Source of the DNA: Aselliscus stoliczkanus
Taxonomy: Eukaryota; Chordata; Mammalia; Chiroptera; Hipposideridae
DNA: 64,000 nucleotides
Direction: 5' to 3'
Assembly (NCBI GenBank): GCA_033961575.1
Contig: CM066738.1
Coordinates: forward strand, 67,751,478 to 67,815,477
In this document: positions 23,103 to 32,984 of the stretch, piece after piece
How the letters are laid out: every line of letters begins with the position of its first letter
How positions within the stretch are numbered: position 1 is the stretch's first letter
Position numbers and translations under genes: made by a program
The notes under the pieces: generated by a model
The model's database searches: none
Told to the model about the DNA's origin: nothing
Seen by the model: only the letters and a program-made list of their open reading frames with translations

Positions 23103-24258
23103 TACAATGTGATAACATTTTTTTTTAAATGGTGTCATATTACTGACACTATCATATTTTTTGGAGGACTCATAGTTTTCATACAAAACAGGCCTGAAAG
23201 ATTTACACTAGGCTCCCATCAGAGGTGCCCTCTGGGAACTGGAGTGGTATTTAGAGAAGTCTAAGCTTTATATTACATGCTTTGGTTTACAAAAGTGTGA
23301 ATGTTTTGTTTTTATATTTAAGTGATTAAAAAAATGTTTACACATTATGGAAAGATGTTCTAAGAAGCCCCTTAAGCCCAGGTACCTGCTTTTCCTTTGG
23401 TTGTTTTTGCCTTTTTTCTAATTTCTCTTTTGTTACTGATCAGTCTAAGCTTTGATTTGAGTATACTATAAATTTGTAGGTATCATCTTGTTAACTTTGC
23501 TTTTTTCAGTTATTAGTTTAAGACTGCATATAAAATCCCTTAAACATTGAATAAAAAAGAAAGTTACCTGTTAAGGTATTTAGATTTCTGTATTTTCTAC
23601 AACATTCCCTTAAGCCAATTACCAATGTACTAGTACATTATTTGGACAATTAGGCTGAGAAATCTTTGAGAAATTTAAGTATTTCTCACCACATAGAGTC
23701 CACCTGTACCAGATTTCCAAAGAAATCTGTGTAAACAAAAGATCTCTACTTTCCTTTTCATGTTTCCACTCTTTTACTTTAATACTCTGTAAGACAAAAC
23801 ACAGGATAAATTTCAGCTACATCTGCAGGGCAGATTTCTTTTAGTTGATGGTCTAAATATTGCTTACTGAAGCTAAATGTTAAATGGATTAGTTAATCCA
23901 ATTGTAGAAAGCACAATCGAAACATGACTTCTCTTGTTAGATTTAGTAACTAATTAGCATACTCAAAATATTTATGAATTTTATTACCTGTACTATGTAA
24001 TTCTTTCAACTAGAATCTAAGTAAAGTGTTCTACTAGGCATCTTTGTGTTTGGGCTAAAATTGGGCTTTTTCAGTTATTAATCCTTAGTTATTAAAAACA
24101 AAACAAAATAATGTAAGAAGTTAGAGAATGAATCTACTCTCTTATTGTGGGTTGACTAAGTAAACACGAAATCTCAGATAAGACAGAGCCCAGTAACATA
24201 GTAGATATCGTGTGGGTGTGTGGGAAGGGTAACAGTTTTTTGTTTTTTTTTAATATTT
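23103..24258. other. Unassigned AT-rich sequence
   Basis: No gene or repeat that I can name. Confidence 0.6.
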
Positions 24259-24272
24259 AAAATATTCCTTGG

Positions 24273-24390
24273 TGGGCCCGCCGAGTGTCACGGTGGTTAA
24301 GCCCTGGCTGGGAAGCCAGTGGCCCCGGTTCGGGTCCCACATATGAGGGTCAGTGACACTGCCTTCAAAAAAAAAAATAAATAAATAAAT
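24273..24390 (+). mobile_element. Short tRNA-derived SINE
   Basis: GGGCCCGCCGAGTGTCACGG ... GGTTCGGGTCCCACATATGA ... CTGCCTTC and a tail that includes AAATAAATAAAT. Target duplication AAAATATTCCTTGG / AAAATATTCTTTGG at 24259-24272 and 24391-24404 (one mismatch). Confidence 0.96.
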
Positions 24391-24404
24391 AAAATATTCT
24401 TTGG

Positions 24405-24764
24405 AAAAGACCAAGTTATTATTGCACATTCGTTTATGGTTTGTAAAACTCTTGTTCCTACCATTTTATAATCATTTTAATCATTAGTTTAGATAATGGG
24501 ATTATCTGATAATTGTGCAAGTTTTATAATATATTGTGATTGTTATGTTCATTGGTTAATTTTTGTTGATTATATTACCTTACAACCAGAATTTAAAATA
24601 TAAGTGTTTTGTTTCCAAGGTTTTACAAAAATCATTATTGCTCTCTCATAGCTCTATACACTTTTCATTTGTCTTCAATAATCTCCTCTCCATTAAGAAT
24701 AAGCATGTGAATTTTAAGTATATGAAGCATACACTTTTAAATAATTAACTTTGTCTTTTAATGA
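24405..24764. other. Unassigned AT-rich sequence
   Basis: Nothing recognised. Confidence 0.5.
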
Positions 24765-25490
24765 AGGGTTTGGAGGCTGGGTGAGAAAGGCAAAAGGATT
24801 AAGTACAATTGGTACTTACAAAATAGTCATAGGGATGTAGGTATGGTATGGGGACTATAGTTAATAATATTGTAAAAACTATGTAGGGCCAGACGAGTAG
24901 TTCATTGGTTAAGAGTTGGCTTGGGAGCATGAGCTCTGAGCAGCAGGACTGCCAGTTCAGATCTCACATGGCCAGATACTGTGCCCTCTACAGCTAAGAT
25001 AGTGAACAACAACTTGACCTGGAGCTGGGTTGCAGTGAGTTGTCAGCGATGGCATAGGCTGCAGTGGGGCTGCAATGGGTTGGTATAAGCTACTCTGAGT
25101 GACCGGCAGCCAGCATGAGTGGCCAGCAGCCGGGTTGAGCTTCAGTGAACTGCCATGAGCTGCTGTCCAATGGCTAGGGACCAATCTGCTTCAGTCAGGA
25201 AGGGCGCAATGATCACAACACCAACATGGGCCAGTGAAGTGACGTCCTCCACAACTAGACTGAAGAACAAAAGACAGAAACTTGTCTGTTCCCCTTCCCT
25301 CATTCCCCAACGCTATTCCCCTCCCTCAATTTCCCAATAAAATCTTGAAAAACAAACAAAAATCTATGTGTAGCATCAGGTGGGTATTAGACTTATCAGG
25401 AGGATTACTTCATAAATTATATAAATGTCTACAAGCTACACTGTATACCTGAAACTAATATAAAATAATATTGATTATCTTCTATAATTT
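24765..25490 (+). mobile_element. L1 3' end split by a long SINE
   Basis: Left part: GAGGCTGGGTGAGAAAGG, ATAGTCATAGGGATGTAGGT, GACTATAGTTAATAATATTG. Right part from 25361: GGTGGGTATTAGACTTATCA ... CACTGTATACCTGAAACTAA ... ATAATTTAAAAAA. Together they form one L1 3' UTR. Further L1 3' ends follow at 25494 and 26385. Confidence 0.8.
24886..25360 (+). mobile_element. Long composite SINE (about 475 bp)
   Basis: Head GGGCCAGACGAGTAGTTCAT (tRNA-like), then repeated CAGTGAGTTG/CAGCAGCC blocks rich in GAG-CTG, then CAACACCAACATGGGCCAGT, GACTGAAGAACAAAAGACAG and the end CAATTTCCCAATAAAATCTTG plus A-rich tail. It contains an AATAAA signal. The flanks AAAACTATGTA and AAATCTATGTG are an imperfect target duplication. 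The same long form occurs at 32943-32984/41215-41609 and at 51036-51498. Confidence 0.9.
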
Positions 25491-25493
25491 AAA

Positions 25494-25668
25494 AAATAGT
25501 CACAGGGATGTAAATTACAGGAAATATAGGCAATAATATTGTAATAACTATGTACAGTGTCAGATAAGTAATAGACTTATTGAGTTATCACTTTGTGAGG
25601 CATGTAGATGTCTAATCACTATGTTGTTTTGTACACCTGAATCTAATAAAAACAATTTTTTAAGTTTT
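25494..25668 (+). mobile_element. L1 3' end (second in a row)
   Basis: ATAGTCACAGGGATGTAAAT, AATAATATTGTAATAACTAT, TTGTACACCTGAATCTAATA. Diverged relative of the 24765 copy. Confidence 0.75.
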
Positions 25669-25775
25669 TAAAATCGTGGTAAGACACACATAACTAACAT
25701 AAAATTTACCATCTTACCCTTTTTTAAGTGTAAAGTTGAGTAGTGTTAAATATATTCAGCAAGAGATCCCCAGAA
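25669..25775 (-). mobile_element. Old L1M 3' UTR-like fragment
   Basis: TGGTAAGACACACATAACTA, ACATAAAATTTACCATCTTA and TTAAGTGTAAAGTTGAGTAG resemble a common L1M 3' UTR read in reverse. Confidence 0.5.
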
Positions 25776-26384
25776 TTTTGGGAGTTTTTTTGATGACATA
25801 ATTATAAAATTGAAAGCAATATCAAAATATTGCATTTTATTTTAGAATATGTTGAGTAGACTTATGATTTTTATGCACCAGAATTTGAACTTTTCTTTTT
25901 TTTCAGTAGACTCATCTTCAAGATAATTTTCTATTCAAAGGTAATTCAGATATTTTTCTTATCTTTATGATGAAATTAAATTAGGGCATGGATTTTAAAT
26001 TTGGCTTCTTTATTTGAGGTATAAGTTTTAATTAACTCAATTAATATATTTAAAGTCATAGTTGTAAATAAGTCTGATACTTGCTGTACTACAAATGCAT
26101 GAAATGTTCGTGATTAAATGAAACTTCTGGTGGCATATCTCAGGAAACTATCAACTCATGCCAGTTGCAATGACAAAAGACAAACTCTGGGCTCTAAAAT
26201 AAGAATAGAATTGGCAGTCTTCACATATCATGGTAAGTGACTTTAGAGCTTTGACTTCAGTCTTCTTCAACATGAACCAATAAAATAATAAAAAATGATT
26301 TCAGAAAATGAGTGTATTAGTCATGAGAGATGAATAGATCTTGAGTGCCGAATATTCAAGACTCAAGAGGCAGTTTAAAGTTGA
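25776..26384. other. Unassigned AT-rich sequence
   Basis: Nothing recognised. Confidence 0.5.
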
Positions 26385-26596
26385 AGGAATTAAGAAATAC
26401 AAATTGGTAGTAACAAAATAGTCACAGGGATGTAAAGTACGATGTAGAGAATATAGTCAGTAATATTGGAACAACTCTGTATATTGCCGGTGGGTACTAG
26501 AGTAATTGGGGGGCATCAATTGCATAAATTATATAAATTTTGTGCATCTGAAACTAACTTAAAATAATATTGAATGTTAACTGTAACTAAAAAAAT
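26385..26596 (+). mobile_element. L1 3' end (third in this cluster)
   Basis: AATTGGTAGTAACAAAATAG, TCACAGGGATGTAAAGTACG, GGGTACTAGAGTAATTGGGG, CATCTGAAACTAACTTAAAA. It runs into the TA microsatellite. Confidence 0.8.

Positions 26597-26646
<50 letters not shown>
26597..26646. repeat. (TA)n microsatellite at an L1 3' end
   Basis: About 25 TA repeats directly after the L1 A-rich end. Confidence 0.95.
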
Positions 26647-26651
<5 letters not shown>

Positions 26652-27230
26652 GTTTGAACTAACTAGCATATTAGAGCAAAACCCAAGCAAGGCAGTCAGG
26701 AATGTAGGTTATCTGGATTATGCTGTCTCCTGCAGATGCATGTCTGAAGATGCACATGTATGCTTGCCCATAAACATAGTTTAGCTTTGATGTCTTCCTG
26801 TGGCTCTTGTCTGGGTTCTTGCTTTTCCTTCTAGCTAGATAATTTCCCATGTCATTACCATGGTCACATTCTTATTCTGGTTCTGAGATGTTTACAAAGG
26901 CACCACAGTCAGTGACTGAGGGCAAACTTACTATACTTTCTCAGGCAACTCTCTTCTCTTTTGTATAAATGCAGAAATAATATCCACTTTGTAGGTTTGT
27001 TCTTAGGATTAAATTGAGTAATGCACTCTGCTCCAGATAAAAGAAAATTCTATATTCTGACTTTTATATCTGGGGGCGGTAGTCAGTGGGAAAGGGCTGC
27101 TATGTTAAAATTGCCAGTAGTTGTTCTGTTTTTATTTGAGGGGCAAACAAATCACTCCTTCATTTAGATAAAATATTTTCATTTACCTTTTGGTTATACT
27201 GATGGAAAAGCTCTGAATGATATCATAGTA
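26647..27230. other. Unassigned sequence
   Basis: Nothing recognised. Confidence 0.5.
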
Positions 27231-27552
27231 CAGTTGACCCTTGAACAATACAGCAGGTTAGTGGCGTGAACCCTGTGAAATAAAAATATGCATATAACTT
27301 TGTACTCTCCTAAAACTTAACTACAGTTGGCCCTTTGGCCCTTCGCATCTGCGGGTGGAAAACTACTGGGAAATTGCTGTTGGTAATCTGAGGTTGGAAA
27401 TGCAAAAATACTGTTTTTGATCTTCAGTTGGTTGGATCTGCAGATGCAAAACCCCAGATATGAAGAACTGAGTCTGTTTATTAAAAAAGAAAAAAAAAAG
27501 TACTGTACGTGGACTCACACAGTTCTAACCCATGTTGTTTAAATGTCAACAG
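27231..27552 (+). mobile_element. Tigger-like MER DNA transposon
   Basis: Left end CAGTTGACCCTTGAACAATA. The right end reads, in reverse, CTGTTGACATTTAAACAACA, a matching imperfect terminal repeat. TA flanks both ends (AGTA before, TATA after). Internal ACAGTTGGCCCTTTGGCCC and ATCTGCAGATGCAAAACC fit this non-autonomous class. Confidence 0.7.
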
Positions 27553-27918
27553 TATAAGAATTAGCTTTTGTAGCATTGCCCCTTTTTCTGTTATGTATTT
27601 TAACTGGCATATTGTACTTTTTGTAGCTGTGGGAGAATAACCACCTTTCCCACAAGAAAACCTCTCAAGACACCCTCTCACCCACTTCAGATAAGCCTGG
27701 CTTTGTGAAGAAGAGTCCATTGAAAGATGCACCCACTGTGAGTTGGTTAGTTGGTTATTCAACCTCAGTAACAGCCTGGTAAATGAGGAAATGGTAACTT
27801 ATCAGGGAACTCTTGGTGGTTGGTGGTAGCCTAAGGCTCCCTAGTTATACTAATCTTATCTAGTTCTCGGTGTAATGCATAAACTAAGTTTTTCTTTCTA
27901 CTCTGTTATCAACAACTT
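27553..27918. other. Unassigned sequence
   Basis: No gene seen. The minus frame 27762-27481 has no family motif. Confidence 0.5.
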
Positions 27919-27932
27919 TTGGGCTAAGTGTT

Positions 27933-27933
27933 T

Positions 27934-27975
<42 letters not shown>

Positions 27976-28105
27976 CTGAGCCATCCTGCCACCTGTTGGC
28001 GGCTCAACGGCAACTCAGCTCGGGCTGGCCTCGAACAGCTGTTGCTCAGAGCTCAGCTCGCACTCTTGAGCGAGTTCTTAACCAACTGAGCCACTCGGCC
28101 GGCCC
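27933..28105 (-). mobile_element. SINE, second subtype, with long poly-T
   Basis: A T run of about 40, then AGCTGAGCCATCCTGCCACC, TGTTGGCGGCTCAACGG, AACAGCTGTTGCTCAGAGC and CACTCGGCCGGCCC. The 14-bp target duplication TTGGGCTAAGTGTT is perfect at 27919-27932 and 28106-28119. This is the best-preserved copy of the subtype in the window. Confidence 0.97.
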
Positions 28106-28119
28106 TTGGGCTAAGTGTT

Positions 28120-30407
28120 AAAGATTCTAACTAGCTGTACTTTGGGGAGGGTCATGTGTCTGTGTTTCTATAAGAGGAGGAAAGAAGCTGACAGATGACT
28201 TGCTTAGGGATATGGTTGCTGAGCTGACAAGAGACAACTAGTACATGTTTATAGAGTATACATTCTTTAGAGATTATTGAGATATTGGATTCCTGAAGTC
28301 AAACAGAATGCAGATTTGAATTATTGTTATTTGGGCATTAAGATAAGTGAAATGTTGGGGTAAAGACTGTCTGCTTTAGAGTAATTTATACTTTAAAGAG
28401 GTTTTCCTTAGATGGAAGAAATTGTCTACATCAAAAGAATGGATCAAGAATGGCAAAATAATGCCTATTGGTAATATTTTAAGGACATTCCATACCTAGT
28501 GTGACCAACCCCAGTAAAAATTAAATCTGCTTACTTATAAATTGGTTCCTGTTTTTTCCCCCCCCAAAATAAACTAGACCTCAGAGCCTGAGTCTTCCCC
28601 CCACCCTCACCCTGCCACCCCAGATGGAAGGACATTTCTTCAAAAACTTTTGAAGCCATTAAAGAACTGGATCTGTGTATCTTAGCTGTGTATCTCAGGC
28701 TATTCCTGAGCTTACTTTTTGTCTAGATACTTAATAAAAGGAATAAAACATTTACTTTGCCACCATCCTGTGGTACTAGATAGAAAATTCATTTAGAGTA
28801 AGATTATGCCTATATCCCATATCCCCTTCTATCTTTCATCCCCACCTTGCTCATAACAATTCTGAGGCTCTAATAAAATGTTGAGTAAATAATGTGAGAT
28901 ACAGACAGTGAGAGTAATTCTGGTGATACTGAGATGCTACTAACAGGACTCAAAAGTCTCTGAGAATCTCTTTGTGAGGACTGTGTAACCTTGGGCATTC
29001 CAGGATTTCAGTTATAGAAACAGGAGTTAAGTTGGGAGCTTCAAAAGGAATGGCCCTAGCCTTTTTAATTTGTATGTCCCACCACTGATATGTAGAACGG
29101 AGGGATATATTGGACTTTAGGGCTAACCAAGTCCAGTGAAAGGGGGCTTTACACTGAAACCTCACAGATGGCCAGGAGAATGGTATCTGAAGAATACGAA
29201 ATGGACTGATAATCAGGGTATCCCTACTTTAGAACTGAGTTCTAATGTCAGGTGATACTGTGTGACATTTAGGAATCTATGTTTGGATTATTGCAGAAAA
29301 TGTTAATTTATTTTCTGGTCTGAGCAGAATCCTGTTTGTTTTGTTTTTTTCTTTCTGAATCTTTAAGTGACATTTTCCCTCCACATGAATGCTAGCATAA
29401 TGGAGTTTTATCTAAAATGATTTGTGGAGATATAAATGTTTACTAGAATAAACAAAATTTTGATGTATTTTAAGATGGTTTAAATGCTTGGTTCTCCTGG
29501 TTATCTACTATCACCTGAAGGTTATTGTTATTTGGCAAACTTGTTTTCTATTTATAAAATAATATAAAATTGTTGTATTGTTAGGAAGAAAATTAGTAGC
29601 ATGCCTCTTTGGGGAATATATGCCTTTTAACGCATAATAGCCTATGACCTCTAAAAGTTATTACAGAAGAAATAGAGACACTCTGGAACAGAAGTGGTGT
29701 CCAGCTTACTTGAAAGAAATCTTTCTTACATTTTTATAACTACAGGCCAATTAGAAAGCATTTTTTGTTAAAAAGGCAAAAAGGTAGCAGTTGAAGTTAG
29801 CCCTCTAACATTTTTATCCAATGATTGATTTAACAATTTAGATGTATTATGGCATTTTAATTTCAACATCTGGGAAGGGGGAATTACCCTTTAAAACACT
29901 ATTAATCATTGAGGCTTTGAGGTGCTAGGATATCCTGCTTTGCCAAATCCAGGAGAATTCTAATTCCAACCTTTGGCTAGATTTTGGGATATTTGGTTGT
30001 TTACAGTGTCTCCATGGTGATTTTCCAACACATTTCACACTTAACCTTAAAAACAAGTGTTTTCTGTCATGTCTTCCACCCACTGTTTTTTTCTTGCAGA
30101 AATTGTTTTGAGTGATTCATAATAGATAAATACATTCATATGTATTCTGGTAGTTATGTTTACAAACAGATATAATTGCCTAGCAATATGGTTTGTTTTT
30201 TCTGGGATTAAATCTTACTAATTAAATATTGTTTTTTAAAACATAAAAATTTAAACTCAAATTTTCTCACCATCCCCTTCCTTGTTTTAATAATCATACA
30301 TGAGTTTTCCTAATCTAATGCATGAGAGTCATTGTGATATATGCACCAGTAAATGTTGGAAAAATATGACATTCTTTAACACTAAATTATAGTAAAAATA
30401 GCAAACT
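28120..30407. other. Unassigned sequence, no gene seen
   Basis: A long stretch without SINE or L1 signatures that I can name. Open frames are short and without motifs. One of the longest candidate unique regions in the window. Confidence 0.55.
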
Positions 30408-30632
30408 TTTAATTAGTGCTTACTATAAGTTGAATGCTTCACAAACATTATTTGATTTAATCCTCACAATAATATTGAGCTAGGCAATGTCTTCATTCCA
30501 GATTTACAGATAAGGAGATTAAAGTCTAGAGAGGTTAAGAAAATTTCCCAAAGTCACACAGCCAATAAGTGATGGATATGACACTGGTATCCAAATCAGT
30601 TTGTTCTCAAAGATAGCACTCTTAAGCTCTAT
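30408..30632 (-). mobile_element. MIR SINE
   Basis: ATTTAATCCTCACAATAATA, GATTTACAGATAAGGAGATT, AGAGAGGTTAAGAAAATTTC and AAAGTCACACAGCCAATAAG are the MIR core and tRNA-like parts read in reverse. Confidence 0.9.
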
Positions 30633-31214
30633 GTGTTTTGTCACATATTAATTCCATATATAAACAGCATTTCCTTGGGTTTTAACTTGTCTGAAAGCTA
30701 TGTGTTAAGAAATAAATCAATTGTGGGTGACAGTGGACCTTTATAATTCAATTCTCTTATAGAGTATTGTTGATATGAGTATTACTGATAGCAGATACTT
30801 TTTTTCATTTCCCTTTTTGCTGTAGAACTGCTCTGATGGATGTTACACATGGATCTACCCTGGCAGGTCATAGCTGTATGAACAACTGGGACCATTACTG
30901 CCTGGATCCCTGACTCCTTTGCCCTCTGCTACAGTGACCTGCTTTGCTTGTAGTCACAAAGGACACCCTGAGAGAGTCTCTCTTGCTATTCTTTGGAATA
31001 AACCCTTCTTAAGGGCAGTTTCTCCTGTATTTCCACTGTTATATTGTGCTAAAACCTAGTAACTGCAGTAAGAACACTAACCAAATAATTTATCGTGAGT
31101 TTCTTAAATGCCACCCAGTATAAACAAGATCAGCTAGGCCCAGAAGACCACAAGCCCTATCAAGAGGGAAATTCTGCACAGGAGAATTGCCTCCTGACAT
31201 CCCTGCTTTATAGT
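30633..31214. other. Unassigned sequence, possibly an ancient repeat
   Basis: The part at 30790-31040 contains CAATAAA-like GGAATAAACCCTTCTTAAGG, which could be an LTR 3' region, but I cannot assign it. Confidence 0.35.
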
Positions 31215-31440
31215 CTAGACAGAGGTAGAACACTGGCCTTGGAACTAAGAGATGTGGTTTTTATTAGTACCAAGTCTGTCTAAATTCTCACGGGGCTACG
31301 ACACTTTGGCACCAGTTTCCTCACTTGTAAAACAGAGATAACAATGATTGCCTAAACTTTACCTGGTTGTGATGAAGATTAAACATGGTAAAGTATTTTG
31401 AAAAATATAAGGCACCACACAAATAAAAAGTAGAACTATG
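31215..31440 (+). mobile_element. MIR SINE
   Basis: GAGGTAGAACACTGGCCTTG, CAGTTTCCTCACTTGTAAAA, ATTGCCTAAACTTTACCTGG, TGTGATGAAGATTAAACATG: the MIR order in sense direction. Confidence 0.85.
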
Positions 31441-31834
31441 TTTCTATGCAATGTATTGATACAGTGTAGTGATGCAGGCTTGTAGAAAATGGAATCAATG
31501 CCCTGGAGCTGTGCATTTGTGCATCCTTTCTGTGCAAGAAGATTCTGTGCAAGAAGATTCTGATGACTACAGAAAATTAGAATGAGGGCAAGTTTCTGGG
31601 GAAATCTGGCCTTTTCTCTCTGATTTCTAGCATGACATTTTGTTTATAGGTTTGGTTTTCAGCCCAGTTGACTGTAGGCTTCACTACAAAGGCACTGCTA
31701 CCAGGATAAAAGGAAAAGACACCTGCCATACTTCCACATGGGAAATGTAAGGCTTAAAGTAATTATTTGTTAAGGTCAAGAAAGAGATCCCAAAGAACAA
31801 CACTTATAAATGTTCTGTTGGGTAATTCTGGTTT
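31441..31834. other. Unassigned sequence with a small tandem duplication
   Basis: TCTGTGCAAGAAGAT is present twice in tandem near 31529-31562. Nothing else recognised. Confidence 0.5.
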
Positions 31835-31854
31835 GGGATAAGCAATTTGTGGTA

Positions 31855-32110
31855 CATAGAATTTTAAGGTGCCTCTCCATGCCACCTGCCCCAAGATTTT
31901 CTGCTCTAATCTCTGGAACTGTGAATATAATGAGCCATATATGCACAGTTATGTATGTACTTACTGATGCTTATCAGTTGACTTTGACTTAATCAAAAGG
32001 AAGATTATTCAGGTGGGCCTAATCTTATCACATCAGCCCTTTAAAAACAAAATTTTCTCTAGTGGTAGCAGAAGTCAGTGAGAGTCCAAACATGAGATGT
32101 ATCAACTTGT
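31855..32110 (+). mobile_element. Possible ancient LTR or MER repeat
   Basis: TGTGAATATAATGAGCCATA, TTATTCAGGTGGGCCTAATC, ACATCAGCCCTTTAAAAACA and TTTTCTCTAGTGGTAGCAG recall a widespread mammalian interspersed repeat. The family name is uncertain. Confidence 0.4.
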
Positions 32111-32284
32111 CCATGCTACCTTAGAAGATAGAGGGGCCTCCTTATCAAGGAAGGTGGGTAGACTGTAGGAGCAGTGACCATAGTCTGTTTCACTAAACTT
32201 CTTGTAAGTTTCCTTAGAGATAGAGACCAACTAAAATCCCAGAAAAAAATCATCTCTTAGGGGATAAACTCACTATATGAGGCA

Positions 32285-32735
32285 AATGGATCTATCTGGC
32301 ACCCCGAGTGGGCTGTAGTGAAGCTGTGGTCCCCTCTACAGGAAAGAAAGACTTCCTCCTTCAGCTGCCTGGAAGATTAGCTGCTGACAGCCCGCATCTG
32401 AATCCCTCTCTTAGAATTGTCCTTCCCTCATGGGAACTATCTTGTCTGATGTCCAATCCCCTCCCCAGGGCAGCTTATATCCAACCCTAGTCAGTTTGTG
32501 GCTGTAAAGGGGCTCCTGACCTCAATTTAGTACACATGAAAAGTCTATCCAAGATCCCCCTGTGGAATTGACTAAGGTCTCTGTTGCACCTGCATTGCTC
32601 TTCAACTCTTCCCTTTGTCAAATCTGTTTCCTTCATTCTTTTACAGGAATTGTTTCAGAGAATAAACCATTAAACTTCTGTATGCAAGTTTCCATCTCAG
32701 AGCGTGTGTTCCAGAAAAATCTGATCTGAGATAGT
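32285..32735 (+). mobile_element. Possible ancient ERVL-type LTR
   Basis: GAATAAACCATTAAACTTCT followed by TTTCCATCTCAGAGCGTGTG and AATCTGATCTGAGATAG has the layout of the poly-A signal and end of an old LTR. No internal retroviral sequence is next to it. Family uncertain. Confidence 0.4.
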
Positions 32736-32942
32736 AAATGTGCAATACATAAGTGTATCACATATCCATAGAAACACACCAAATTTTACCCAGGCTGTTC
32801 TTGGATGATGGGACTTCAGATGAATTTAAATTTCTATTTTAGATTGTTCTGCTTTTATAAATTTTTAACATTGTCATATATTACTGTCCTAATCAGAATA
32901 AAACAATTGTTGTTATAAAGTAAATAATAAGAAAGAATACTG

Positions 32943-32984
32943 GGGGCCAGCCAAGTGGCGCATTGGTTAAAAGCTGGTTTGGGG
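32943..32984 (+). mobile_element. Long SINE, left part (split by L1 block)
   Basis: GGGGCCAGCCAAGTGGCGCA, TTGGTTAAAAGCTGGTTTGG: the first 42 bp of a long SINE. The rest is at 41215-41609. The SINE's own target duplication AAGAAAGAATACTG is perfect at 32929-32942 and 41610-41623, which proves that the two parts are one insertion. Confidence 0.95.
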
